64,000 bases of DNA from Staphylotrichum longicolle (taxonomy: Eukaryota; Ascomycota; Sordariomycetes; Sordariales; Chaetomiaceae), in assembly GCA_019096155.1 (NCBI GenBank), contig JAHCVI010000001.1:3720001-3784000 (forward strand), in the 5' to 3' direction. Made by a program: the position numbers and the translations under genes. Under the pieces are notes generated by a model. That model was not told the DNA's origin and searched no databases. It was given only the letters and a program-made list of their open reading frames with translations. The stretch's first letter is position 1. Every line of letters starts with the position of its first letter. Positions 1 to 10,258 of this stretch are shown here, piece by piece.

Positions 1-340
1 TCTCCTCACCTACCAATAGAGTTGAAGTGACGAACACGGTGAATTCCCGTTGAGAAGGCACTATATTGATGAAACAGGGTGATTCGTCAAAGCGCCCCCT
101 AAAGGAGAGCAATCACAGCTCGATCATGGCAACCCCCAACACTGCCCATCATGGCCGCCAACCCGACCGACAGACACCACCACAGCCACCCTCATCATCA
201 TCCTTCCCTTCCATTTATTTTGTCTCTAAGTTGGTCCGGAAGATGGTGCTCTTGTCTTGCCCTGCAGAAAAAGCCCAAGATTGTGGTAACCGGACGACTC
301 TTGGGACCCCTTGTGGGCATTGCGCAGCTGTTGGGGTAGG
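1..340. other. Intergenic, no gene seen
   Basis: No reading frame here has fungal coding character or a recognisable domain. The segment is the 5' flank of the small gene beginning near 341. Short open stretches are rich in His, Pro and Ser and overlap each other on both strands, as chance frames do. Confidence 0.5.
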
Positions 341-988
341 ATGCACCGCCAGGAGTGCGAGTACTGGGGGTTCGTGACCTTCCGGGTGTGCGGGTAGGGG
401 TCCGCGGCGCCGCGGTGGGACGAGTTCATGGGGCGATGGCACGAGATGATGAAGGGCAGGCTGGAGAGGCTGATTCTGGACGGGATCAAGAACACGGGGC
501 TGCAAGAGACTGACGAGGGAGCCAAGGCGCGCTTTCAGGACCTGTACGCGGCGGCCGTGGCGGGCGGGATCATGTCGCGGTGGCAGCTCATCGTCAGAGA
601 TCATGCGGACATGAACGGCAAAGGCCCGCAGGAGGTAAGGGATATTTTCCGCGTCATGTTGAAGCTAGATGAGGAGGAGGATGAGAGCTTGCCAAACCGC
701 GTGCCTCTCGGCGTAGATCCAGGCTTATGTTTGATGGTGGGTGAGGGCGTCGTCAGCAGCCTGTTGGATGAGCGGGAGGGGAGGAGACCGTATATCATCG
801 GAGTTTTGAGTGATATTGACGAGGCGGACATTCCGGACGAGGCCGAGGCGGTACATGTACATTTCAAGATTGCTCTGGGATCTGTCGTGGATTTGTGGTG
901 CCAGATTCAGGTACAGAATGTCTACGATCTGGTGCCGCCCGAGGGCACAATCTACATCAGCCCTGGCGTTTTTGAGGACGACCCCTAG
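341..988 (+). pseudogene. Small unknown protein with an in-frame stop codon
   Basis: From an ATG at 341 the frame reads through an EYWGF segment, meets TAG at 395-397, and then stays open to the stop at 986-988. The residues before the stop (EYWGFVTFRVCG) and after it (RWDEFMGRWHEMM) resemble, from memory, one continuous N-terminus of a small family common in Sordariomycetes: an EYWGF..xR block, then a Trp-rich helix, then an acidic C-terminal half. The same frame on both sides suggests one gene interrupted by a nonsense change, for example a Tyr codon changed to TAG. A shorter protein of 186 aa could start at the ATG at 428. No enzymatic motif is visible and the function is unknown. Alternatives are a sequencing error at 397, or a truncated gene that still works from 428. 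Confidence 0.5.
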
Positions 989-1406
989 GCTGCATCGCCT
1001 GGGTCTCAGGGTGTATGGGCTGCGTGAGCAAGCCCCTGTCCACACCGTCACAGGCGGCGATGGAGCAGTAACCGTAGCTGCTCATTCACGAGCATAAAGC
1101 AGCAAAGTACCCACACATCTTTTAGCGACCCGCCCTCGGTGAGGTCTCGGGTGTATGGGCGAGATAGTAAGTGTCGGCATGGACGACCGAGATTTCAGCT
1201 TGCTCTTCCGCTTCACTTCACAAGGCACCACTGCCCCTCTACGGCACCACATGTCACTCAGCTCTACTATGTTCAGCATTTTCTCGCTCTGCAGTCCTCG
1301 AGAGACAGCTTTCCCCACCACCGTTCCCGACTCCACCAACTTCCCCGTCGAGAATCCACAGCCACCGCCAAATAATGCCTCATCCACGTCGCCGGCAGCA
1401 TCCACT
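989..1406. other. Intergenic before the tRNA gene
   Basis: Non-coding by eye. Overlapping short frames on both strands lack conserved motifs and splice structure. It separates the small interrupted gene from the tRNA-Val gene. Confidence 0.45.
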
Positions 1407-1480
1407 GGTCGGATGGTGTAGTTGGTCATCACGTCAGTCTAACACACTGAAGGTCCCCGGTTCAAGCCCGGGTCCGATCA
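1407..1480 (+). tRNA. tRNA-Val (anticodon AAC)
   Basis: A 74-nt cloverleaf can be folded completely. The acceptor stem GGTCGGA (1407-1413) pairs with TCCGATC (1473-1479), leaving discriminator A1480. The D stem is GTG/CAC. The anticodon stem TCAGT/ACTGA closes the seven-base loop CTAACAC, whose positions 34-36 are AAC, decoding GTT valine codons. The T arm is CCCGG-TTCAAGC-CCGGG. There is no intron and no encoded CCA, as expected for a eukaryotic nuclear tRNA. The internal B box is GGTTCAAGCCC. Transcription by RNA polymerase III would use these internal promoters. It is the only tRNA I could fold in the window. Confidence 0.93.
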
Positions 1481-3412
1481 AAGGCACTTAACTTGCTCCT
1501 CGTGAGACTTTTTGGTTTTACGTCTTGGACTGGCTAAGGACCACATTATGGTTTTGGATATTTTAGAGTAGTATCACGTCGTTGGGGCAACAATGAACGT
1601 CACCGGCCAGACCAAAAGTGGAATTCCAAAACAGCAGGGCTGTTCGGTTTTAGGAAGGCGAGCCATTGATAGTGACTGATTGCAGCCGAAGGAACTCCGA
1701 GAAACGTCCGCCGATGACTCGGTGGCTTTCTCCTAGCTTGACTCCTTTTTCGGTTCAAAGCTCCTCCTCCCATGTCTCACACCTCGTGTTCCAGAACAAC
1801 CCAGCCCCATCTTTCACTGGCCGGGCTCGCCCCGGGGTAGACAGGCGGTGCAGCACCCGACGCCAATAATGCACCGATTCTTTGTTCCGCCTCTTGAACA
1901 ATGAATTTGGACGGTGGAACGCGACACGGAGGAGACTGGCCACATGTAACCTTAGTCCTGAGCACCGCAGGTCCTGACCAAGCCAAGACACGTTCCCATC
2001 TAAACACACCACAGCACACCTCACCGCCATCCCCATCCAGCAACTCAACACCACAACTGGCTCTCCCAGTGCCTTGCTCTCCCATTTGCCAATTCCGCGG
2101 TCCAGCCGGAAATATTAGCACCCAACCCCAAAACCAGCACCCGGCTCGCACAGCCCCCGACCCGCAACACCCCGTATCCGAACCCCCCGGGCCATCAACC
2201 CAAGTCCAGCCTGAACTCATCCCCAGCCATCCATCGGAACCATCCTCAATCCATTCACGGACGTACTCGAGATGAGCTCAAAACATTAGCAACCAGAAAG
2301 AAAATACACAGCCACCGTCCAAGGTGGACCTACCCGACACAAACCCAATCACCCGGTTCCATAATCCCCACTACCATCCATGTCCGCGAACCCGAAAACG
2401 TACCCCAAAGCCGTTCAGAACACGACGATCACCGAAATCAAGCTTTTCATTCCCGGCTTGGCAGGGCTGTCCCTTCTTGGCTTTTTGTCCCGAGTCTCCT
2501 CCCTGGTGTGTGGACTGTGGAGTGCTTCTGTTGTGGATTGTACACAGTATGTCAGCATTGGAATGGGGGGAAGGGGAGGGAAGGGGAGTGTGTGGGTTGG
2601 TTGGGTGTTTGGTTGGGTTGGGATTGGGGTTTGGGGTTGCATCCGGATCGGCCGGATCGGGTTCGCTGTGTGCGCTGACAGGGTGAGTGGATTGGGTTTG
2701 TAAGTCCACAGTAAGTCCACAGTAAGTGGGAGAGCACAGTAAGGTAAGTGAAGAGGTCCACAGCAGATGGCCGTAAAAAGAAGAAAGGTATACAGTAAGT
2801 GAGTGCACAGTGACTCAAGATAGCAAGTCCACAGGGGAGTGAAGGCTCAGTCAGTGGAAGTGTACAGTAAGGGAAGTGAGTGCACAGTAAGGATTTGGAA
2901 CCAGACAGCAAGTGGAGGCTGCCAATTTCGATAAGCTAACACTTACGCGAGCCCAGGGCTGTGTAAGTGACAACTACACGATCCTTCCGCTCGTCCTGCG
3001 GGAATTTGGCACCTCCCACGTGCCTCGACGTATGGTTGCGCGTCGTTCAGGAGGCGTCGACGTGGAAGATGCCGGGAGAGGAAGGTGATTGTTGCGTCAT
3101 TGTTGCGGGAGCGGTTCGCGCTTCATGCCATCTCCGCGCTTTTGGGCGCGTTCTCTGGTTCCTGGACGCTGACAATCACTCGGGGGAAACACCCAGAATG
3201 AATGGCATATCAAAATAGCATTAGATATTAGGCTGGCCCGGCCAGCGGCGGTATAGAACCCTCAACGCTGATGCAGAACTGCACGACGCTGTATCCTGGC
3301 AAAACGAATGCTGTGGAGAGGTGGTCCCCTTTCTTGTCAACGCCGAGAAACGCCCGTCTGATCCAAACCCCATGTATGTCATAAACACGTAATGCACGGC
3401 GAACACCCCTGG
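1481..3412. other. 1.9-kb intergenic region with low-complexity tracts
   Basis: No credible gene. The stretch 2040-2360 is C/A-rich and gives Pro/Ser-rich chance frames; 2560-2660 is G/T-rich; 2700-2910 carries a degenerate short repeat listed separately. The segment 3230-3412 lies just 3' of the GT32 mannosyltransferase gene. Confidence 0.45.
2702..2910. repeat. Degenerate array of CACAGTAAG-like units
   Basis: Variants of the core (T/G)(C/G)CACAGTAAGT recur irregularly, for example near 2704, 2714, 2734, 2792, 2862 and 2884, with spacers of 5-50 bp rich in GTGAGTG. Many units contain GTAAG, the consensus start of a fungal intron. Copy-to-copy divergence and irregular spacing argue for an old decayed satellite or slippage tract rather than a recent expansion. 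No gene overlaps it. Confidence 0.55.
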
Positions 3413-4531
3413 CTACACCCTCAGCATAGCCCTCCTCTTGGTCCGGCGGATGACGAAGAACGCGCATGCGACGCCGGCCACGAACGCCAGCGGCAACTTC
3501 CAGCCATGGGTCTTGCCCAGCCCGACGATCATGGCCGCGTCATATGAATGCCACGACGAGCTGCCGAGGTGGTTGAAGATGGGTGTCGAGACAGGGCCAT
3601 TGAGGCTGTGCAGCCGGCGGTTCTCGCGCGGGCCGGCCAGGATCTTGAGTTCGGTGCGGTTCGACTGGAAGGCGTGGATTGTTCTGTCACAGGCCCTGGT
3701 CAGTACGACGATACGGGTCGGGCAGTGAGGAAGGAGGGCCTTACGAAGCGTAGTGGCACCCGGTGCTGAACATGACGGTCGGGTACGGCAGACCCAGCCA
3801 GTGCCGGTTGTACCTGTCGAGGTTCTTGACCAGCTTGCCGACGTATTCGTTGCCCTGGCTCGCCATCATGAAGCCGATCGAGAAGCCCGTCGGGTGGGCA
3901 GCCGGGGCGACGAACTCGAAGCGTCGCAGGGGGCCGAAGGCTCGCTTGCATTGCAGGTCCATGTCCAAGACGACACCTAAACAATCGTCCGTCAGTATCT
4001 TGAACCGGCAAAAGGGGCAGAGTGGCACCAACCTCCATATCGGTACAACACCATGTATCGCAGGGCATCAATCTTCTGGATGGGGTAGCGGTAATTCGTC
4101 CACATCTCGTAGAACTCGGGAAAGTGCTCCGAGACAAGCTTGTCGGCGGACTCGTCGGTCCAGAGGTGGGCGTCCCAGTCCGGGTGCATGTCCAGGCAGC
4201 TCTGGCGCACTTCGCTCCATTTCGAGTGTGTGGCCGCGCCGGAACCGAGCGAAATGTGGTGGAGAACGGGCGGGACCCGGTCGGGGTACGGGGCGGCGCT
4301 GGTCTGGTGGATGTCGTACTTCTCAAAGGTCACGTCGAAGTCGTCGTGCCTGGCCGAGATGTAAAAGCTTCGGTGGTGCCGGTGCCAGATCAAGGGAAGC
4401 GCGGCAAGCGTGAAGGTGTCGTAGAGGAGGCTCCGCGCGCACCAGAGCCCGAGGAGCACGAGCGCAAGGCCGAAGGCAAGGAAGCCGGGATGCGTCCGGC
4501 GGACACGTGTGGGCAGCGTTTTTACCCCCAT
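3413..4531 (-). CDS. GT32 mannosyltransferase, Sur1/Csh1-like
   Basis: Predicted 333-aa type II membrane glycosyltransferase. Exons on the minus strand are 4531-4033, 3976-3745 and 3683-3413; introns of 56 and 61 bp keep the frame. After a cytoplasmic tail there is a membrane segment (about residues 14-40), then the catalytic region. Block IDALRYMVLYRYGG leads into VVLDMD, whose D171-x-D173 is the GT32 sugar-nucleotide/metal motif. Later blocks HPTGFSIGFM, GPV.TPIF and LGSSSWHS are those I associate with inositol-phosphoceramide mannosyltransferases Sur1/Csh1, followed by a C-terminal hydrophobic segment. Those enzymes act in the Golgi, adding mannose from GDP-mannose to IPC to make MIPC sphingolipids. 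Och1-type activity is the main alternative. The start is the ATG before the membrane anchor; upstream sequence in the same frame lacks conservation. GPI12 follows on the same strand. Confidence 0.85.
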
Positions 4532-5105
4532 CTCGTCTTGGAATGAAGCGGAAAGGGAGGGAGCAAGAAACAGAGACAGGCCGTGTTCAACGGACGCCAA
4601 GAAAAAGGCGAGCGAGACATCTTTAAAGAGATCGCGTGCTCTGGGGGGGAGGGAGCGAACAAGGGCGGCATCGTTGCACCCCCGAACAGCGGCATTTTGG
4701 GGCCAGACAAAGAAAGGGAAGGTTCTTTTTTGGGGCGGGCGAGTCTCTCGTACTGTGTAAGCTGGTTGACCGGCAGGGCCCAGCCGGGATGCCATTGGCC
4801 AACGGCGGGGTGCATTCCAGCTAAGTTGCTGCCAAGATCATTTGCCGTCCTGTGTCCAAGGGCAGCTGGGTCCAGACCTGCCTGGCGTGAACAGGGGCAA
4901 AAAGCTTATGGGATGACCGGCAGGGGTGCTGTGGCCAATGGCAGGCGCCATGTTTTACGGCCCACCAACCAAGCCTTCGCAGCCCAATGCGATTGCATGG
5001 CGCTCCTTGCACCATCGGTCCACTGCTCCCAAAGCTCAGCTCAGTGGGCCGCCCGCCGCGCCGCAGTTGGGAAGAACAACTCCGCAGATCTGATCCTGCC
5101 TCGCA
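4532..5105. other. Spacer between GT32 and GPI12 genes
   Basis: This 574-bp spacer holds the 3' end region of GPI12 and the promoter side of the GT32 gene, both on the minus strand. Open frames run through parts of it but show no conserved motif. A TTTAAAGA run lies near 4620-4628, about 90 bp upstream of the GT32 start. Confidence 0.4.
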
Positions 5106-6249
5106 TCATGACTGCTGCGGTGTGTTTGCCACGTGCTCGACCCGTTTGAGGTCGTTGAACCAGACATAGCGGCTCACGATCATGTACAGGTGGCGGTCCC
5201 AGGTGTACTGGCTGGGGTGCTGGGCGAAGGCGTGGCGTGTTTTGATGTAGCGGTCCCACGAGTTGGCGAGCAGAGCACGTGCGCTGTCTTTGGGGTTGGC
5301 CGTTGTCGCGGGGAACGACAGCGCGCTAAGGATGCGCCAGAAGAAGGGCAACGCCGTGAGCGGCATGTCGCCGAGGAAGGTGTATTTGCGCAGCAGCGAG
5401 GTCGTCGTCAGAGTGAACGTGACGGGCGCCTCGGGGTTCGTCGCTGCGTAGTGGCTGAGGAAACTCTGTCAGACGCAGCTCATCTGAGATGTTGCCGAAT
5501 TTGGAGCTTACCTGACAGCAGCGCTGACCGCTCTGTGATTCAGATGGCCTGAAACTCCACCCTCGTCAAAGGTCACGATCTGCGGGCGGCGGAGTCAGCT
5601 CCGCCCAGTTGGTCGGGGACTTTTTGGGGGGGCAAGCGGAGCCTGTGGGGTTGGGGGGGTGAGGTGGATTGGGTGAACGAACCGCATCAATCTTCCACTG
5701 CTGCACGTGTTCATGCACGATGCCCTCGATGAGCTCGGTGTTCCACCAGACCTTTGGGTTGTCTTGCAGGTCCGGATGGTTCAGGGCGATGCACCGCTTG
5801 GGGTGGATGCCGAGGGCCTTGCAAGAGCCCTGGAGCTCCTGCAACCTCGTTTCGCCAAGCCCATAATTGTTGCCTGGGATGTCTCGTCAGCACTGAACAC
5901 TGCATGTGCTTCAAATTTGGCGCTGACGGGTGACGGGGGCATTTCACTCACCAGTGGACATGACCAGCAGCCCCCCGGTGATGTCCCTATTCCTGTCCAG
6001 GACACCAAGAATGCTCGGCGCGAAAAAGAGACACTCATCGTCGGGGTGTGCCGTGACGATCAGCAGGTTTTTCGCGGCGAGCAGCTGTGGTGGCAGGATT
6101 CTCGCGTCGCTGCCGACAATGTAGGCGACGATCCACTGCAGCAGAACGGGCACGAGCAGGGCGACGAGGACGACGCGGACAATCCAGCGCCAGGCCCGAC
6201 GGGGGACTCGGCCGAGCATCTGCGCCGGCTTGGTGGCGAGGTGCATCAT
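5106..6249 (-). CDS. GPI12: N-acetylglucosaminyl-PI de-N-acetylase (PIG-L/GPI12)
   Basis: Predicted 301-aa ER enzyme for the second step of GPI-anchor synthesis: it removes the acetyl group from GlcNAc-phosphatidylinositol. Exons are 6249-5952, 5873-5683, 5579-5512 and 5454-5106, separated by introns of 78, 103 and 57 bp. An N-terminal membrane anchor (about residues 21-45) precedes the LmbE/PIG-L metal-binding motif AHPDDE at 67-72. Further family signatures are NNYGLGETR just after the first intron, the conserved cluster VTFDEGGVSGHLNH (165-178) with the second metal-site H175-x-x-H178, and a C-terminal block WFNDLKR. The length matches fungal Gpi12. The start is the first of two consecutive ATGs (6249, 6246) in front of the anchor. 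It neighbours a GDP-mannose-dependent glycosyltransferase and a nucleotide-sugar transporter, both of which also serve ER/Golgi glycoconjugate synthesis. Confidence 0.93.
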
Positions 6250-6939
6250 TGTGGATTCGGGAACGAAGTGAAGGCTGTGTGTGTGTGTTTTTTCGTTTGT
6301 CTCTTGTCTTTGTCCGCAAGAGAGAGTGTGCGCGTGTGTGCACTGCGTCCCGTCGTTACGGAGTAGACCAGACGCTGAAATGACCACTCCCACGGCGCGC
6401 CATTTCTTAAAGGCGCAGTAGGCAGGGAAACAGGGAACCAGGGCTCGGAAGCCTGGGGTTCCCGACATTTGGTGGGCAGACGGGCACAGCGCCAAAAACA
6501 AGGCGGCACACTGTGTACAGTGCTAGGGTTCTGGGCTGCTTAAGCTTTTCTGCCTGACGTTTAGCGTCGTCCGAATGCAGCAAGGACACCGCAATTTCTC
6601 GGGCCAGGCCCCTCCTCTTTTGCTCTCGCTTTTCCGCCTACGCCAGCGATTGGCTTTGGGGCCTGGGGGCCAACGGCCAGATGGAAAATGGGCGGGAGGC
6701 ACGGGGGGCATGACCTGGTTGGGTTGCTTAGCTTTTGAGCTCGGGGATGTTGAAAATCCCGAGCCGGAGAGTTCCATCGCCCATCTGCGAGATCTGCGAG
6801 ACCCAATCCGGGGACAGCCATGATTCCAGTTTCCCATCATCTTTTGTGGTCGCTGTGAAGACGACTGGGCTGATTCCTGGGATTCTACCTTCGCACACTT
6901 CCCACAGGAATTCTGTCCATCGCCAGCCCCGGATCCGGC
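6250..6939. other. Divergent promoter region, GPI12 and transporter genes
   Basis: A shared upstream region for GPI12 (minus) and the sugar transporter (plus). A (GT)6 run lies at about 6277-6288 in the probable GPI12 5' leader, followed by mixed GT and GC repeats. No gene was identified. Confidence 0.4.
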
Positions 6940-8304
6940 ATGCTGGGCTCCGGCAATAGCCACGGCGCCCCGGGTCGGCCCGCAGCAGGCACTGCAATGC
7001 AGCCGTTGCAAGCACCCTCTCGCCGCTGGCAGCTCTCGGTGCAGCGGCTGTCGTTGAGTCTGGTGCGTCTGCATTCCGGCATCAGAGATGCATTTTGGCA
7101 AAATAACTGACCGCGTGGCAGCTGGTGCTCCAAAACTCGGTGCTGGTCATGGTCCGTAATCCCAGCGCTTTCCTTTGCTTGAATGTGACCAATGTGACAT
7201 TCACTGACTGGCTTGCTCAGGTCATGCACCACTCCCGCAACGCCCCAACAAACTCACAGCCCCGATATCTGGCATCAACTGCCGTCCTCCTCGTCGAGGT
7301 CATCAAGCTGCTGGCAAGTCTGGCGCTGGCAACCCACGACACGTGCAGGTCCCATCCCAGCGCTTCGCTGTCCGCTGTCGCCATCCACCTCTACCACTCC
7401 GTCTTCGCCCGGGACAGCTGGAAGCTCATCGTCCCGGCCGCACTCTACACCCTCCAGAACTCGCTGGTGTACACCGCCATCAGCAACCTCGACGCCGTCA
7501 CCTTCCAGGTCACCTACCAGCTCAAGATCCTCACCACCGTCCTCTTCAGTATCCTGCTCCTGGGGAGGTCCATCACGCTGCGCCAATGGCTCGCCCTGAT
7601 CCTCCTGACGCTCGGCGTCGCTCTCGTCCAAGTCTCAGGCACGCTCACGTCCGACGACTGGCTGGAGCGGCTCTCATCGCTCATCCGCGGCGGGACCCTC
7701 CCCACATCGAGCGCCTTCAAGGGCCTCATGGCCGTTGTCGCCGCCTCGCTCACCTCGGGCCTCACCTGCGTCTACTTTGAAAAGCTCGTCAAGGACTCGA
7801 TGGGCTCCGTGTCGCTGTGGACGCGCAACGTGCAGCTCTCCTTCTTCAGCCTGTTTCCGGCGCTGTTCATCGGTGTGCTCTGGCAGGACGGCGCCGCCAT
7901 CGCGCGCAACGGCTTCTTCGCGGGGTACAACCCCGTAGTCTGGCTCACCATCGGCCTGCAGGCGCTGGGCGGGCTGATCGTGGCCGTGTGCATCACGTAC
8001 GCGGATAACGTGGCCAAGAACTTTGCGGCCAGCCTGAGCATCGTTGTCAGCTACGCTGCGACGGCCATCATTTTCAGGACGCCCTTGACGCTTCACGTAC
8101 GTTTCTTGTCTCGGGGGGTGTATGCGGTGTGCTGACGTTTAGACGCAGGCTACGGGCGGTGCAGCAGTCGTTCTCCTGGCCATGTACTTGTTCAACGGCC
8201 GACCGGCACCCCGGATGGTGCTGCTGCCGGTCAACCAGGACGGACACGACCCGGAAAAGTCGCGGCCGCTGCTCTTTGAGCTGACATCGATACCGAAACA
8301 ATAG
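6940..8304 (+). CDS. Nucleotide-sugar transporter (SLC35A-like)
   Basis: Predicted 394-aa multi-pass Golgi/ER transporter of the UDP-galactose/UDP-GlcNAc (SLC35A) family. Exons are 6940-7062, 7122-7151 (only 30 nt), 7221-8096 and 8149-8304. Introns 1 and 2 carry CTGAC branch sites; intron 2 is 69 bp and leaves the frame open, so a retained form would still translate. Family blocks include LVLQNSVLVM, RYLASTAVLL.EVIKL, the long conserved PA.LYTLQN..VYTAISNLDA..FQVTYQLKI with LTTVLFSILLL, a middle loop, YFEKLVK....SLWTRNVQL, and a final ADNVAKNFAASLSIVVS helix. About ten hydrophobic segments are visible. In intron 3 an upstream AG at 8141-8142 is also in frame; I prefer 8148 because it restores family spacing to the last helix. 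The substrate cannot be assigned from sequence; UDP-Gal or UDP-GlcNAc are likeliest. Confidence 0.88.
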
Positions 8305-8887
8305 ATACTACGGGATAATGAGTAATGATAATTCGCGCGTATACACGGGTTTCCTCGAACTTCAGTTTTCGGGTTGTGAACTCTCGAACCGAACTGGCGC
8401 GTGGTCAGCGGGGGCCAAGTCTGACCTGACCGTTGGGCCAAGGCGACCTGCAGGTCCCTGCAGTGCAACCTCATCATCCGAACCGGGGTTTGCGGCTTTG
8501 TCTTCTGGGTTCCCCTCCGATCAACGCTCCGAGTCCCTTTTGAAATTGTCTCATCGGTCAAGTCGGTAATACCAGTACAACCAACAATAGGGCGCACCTT
8601 GTCTCCCGGATCAACTTTGACTTTCGAATCCGTTCATAGGTCTGATCATCAACCGTGCCCTTCGAGAGAGATTGATCGGTCAACCCCGAGGTCGGTTGTC
8701 ATCAACAGGCACCCAACCTCCCAACCGAAGTAAACGACCGAAAATCAACTCATCGCAGCACGTCGATCAACCGCGACAACGAGGCTGGAAACCGCTCCCA
8801 TCGATCACAAGGACCCGATCACAGCTCCATCAAACCACCTCACCCAATCACCCCGAGAGAGAAGACGCGACCAACCACCCCGACAAA
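8305..8887. other. Upstream region of the FSH1-like gene
   Basis: No gene. The last 200 bp before the ATG at 8888 are rich in CAA/ATC and poor in T, typical of fungal 5' leaders. It contains several GATCA and TCGATCA words (for example 8661-8692, 8764-8770, 8799-8821), not assigned to any known site. Confidence 0.4.
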
Positions 8888-10019
8888 ATGAAACCCAAAA
8901 TCATCTTCCTCCACGGCTCCGGCACCAACGTCGACATCTTTCGCATCCGTACGTCAAACCAGAGCCCCCCACCTCCCCTCCTTCTTCCCACCCACCAGAC
9001 CCTACGCAAAACCACCAACCCAAAAATCAAACCCTCCCTCCTCCCTCCTCCCTCCTCCCTCCTCCCTCCTCCCTCCTCCCTCCTCCCTCCTCCCTCCTCC
9101 CTCCTCCCTCCTCCCTCCTCCCTCCTCCCTCCTCCCTCCTCCTCCTCCCTCCTCCTCCTCCCTCCTCCCTCTCCCTCCTCCTCCTCCCTCCTCCAAAAAC
9201 TGAACTGAACTGGACTACCAACCAAACTCACAAATGCCTCTATCCAGAAACCCGCCACCTCTCGTCCCTCCTCGCCCCGCACTTCCAACTCATCTACCTC
9301 GCCGCGCCGCACCCCTGCCCCCCGGGCCCGGGCGTCCTGCCCTTTTTCGAAGGGTGCGGGCCATACCTCACCTGGATGGACGACAGGAGCCCCGAGAAGG
9401 AGCACGCCTACTGGGGGAGTGGTGGTGGTGGTGGAGATGCCAATGAGGGAGCAGGAGTGGGACCAGGAGTAGGAACAGGAGTAGGAGCTGGAGTAGGAGC
9501 AGGAGCAGGAGCAAAAGTGGGTGGGGAAGGGGAAGGGAAGAAGGAGCGGGGATTGACAAGCTCGTGCAGCAGGTCAAGAAGGCGTTGGGGGGAGATGAGG
9601 ATGGGGATGGTGTCGGTCAGGGGGTGGTGGGCGTGGTGGGGTTTTCGATGGGGGCCAAGGTGGGGATGGAGGTTGTGAGGAGGCTTGAGAAGGAATATGA
9701 GGGAGGGGGAGCGATTAGGGTCAAGATTATGGTGGCTATTTGCGGGACTGTGCCGTTCGGGGGTGGCGGCGGAGATGAGGACGGGGCGAGGGAGAAGGGG
9801 TGGAAGGAGAGCTTGGGGAAGGGGTTGGTGAGCGCGGAGAGTGTGCATTTGATTGGGGAGCGGGATCCGTGGCGTGGAGAGAGTGAGAAGTTGGTGCAGT
9901 TCTTTGGGGAGGAGGGGAGGAGAGTGCTGAGGTTCAAGGGGGGCCATCATATGCCCGTGGAAGATGCGGTGAATCGGCAGGTGGTGAGGATGATTTTGGC
10001 TGCGTGTCAGGAGTCGTGA
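8888..10019 (+). CDS. FSH1-family serine hydrolase, interrupted by low complexity
   Basis: An alpha/beta-hydrolase of the fungal FSH1 (family of serine hydrolases) type. Exon 1 (8888-8948) encodes KIIFLHGSGTN, the oxyanion-loop strand. Intron 1 (8949-9247, 299 bp) is largely a 7-bp repeat. Exon 2 from 9248 encodes LIYLAAPHPC and EGCGPYLTW. The frame then enters a Gly/Val/Ala-rich tract (about 9420-9550). The remainder lies in another frame from about 9551 to 10019 and contains the nucleophile elbow GFSMG, the acidic region LIGERDPW and a His motif GGHHMP, so all three triad members are present. Joining the two halves needs a third intron or a frameshift. One candidate acceptor is GTGCAG at 9564-9569 with a TTGAC branch site at 9553. 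The substrate is unknown; the family includes cytosolic esterases and release enzymes of polyketide clusters. It converges on the zinc-knuckle gene at 10259. Confidence 0.72.
9032..9194. repeat. CTCCCTC heptamer array inside an intron
   Basis: About 160 bp made of CTCCCTC units, becoming CTCCTCC variants at the 3' end. It lies within intron 1 of the FSH1-like gene, after the donor at 8949 and before the acceptor at 9246-9247. One strand is pure pyrimidine and the other pure purine with regular GGG runs, a composition able to form triplex or G-quadruplex structures. The array explains why the intron is about five times longer than most in the window. Confidence 0.9.
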
Positions 10020-10258
10020 GGGGGGAAGGGCTCCAGGGCTTTACTAAGGGCCAGGGTCACTTGAGGTTCATTGGCAGGTTAGAGAGGTATTGTTGATGAA
10101 TTCCATTCGTGAGAGTACAATCTATTATCTGACTTGGTACAGTGGTTCTATGACAATCTGGTTGACAAACAGATCCATCCGGTTACAAAGGAAATCGGTT
10201 TACAAAGGAGAAAGATAATACAATGCAACAGAGCGACAGCCGTGAAGGCATCGTCCGC

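Noticed and set aside
1777..2275. Overlapping 120-147-codon frames on both strands
   Set aside because: They are C/A-rich low-complexity DNA read in opposite directions; no splice signals or motifs.
2702..2910. CRISPR-like array
   Set aside because: Units are short, degenerate and irregularly spaced in a eukaryotic genome; no cas genes.
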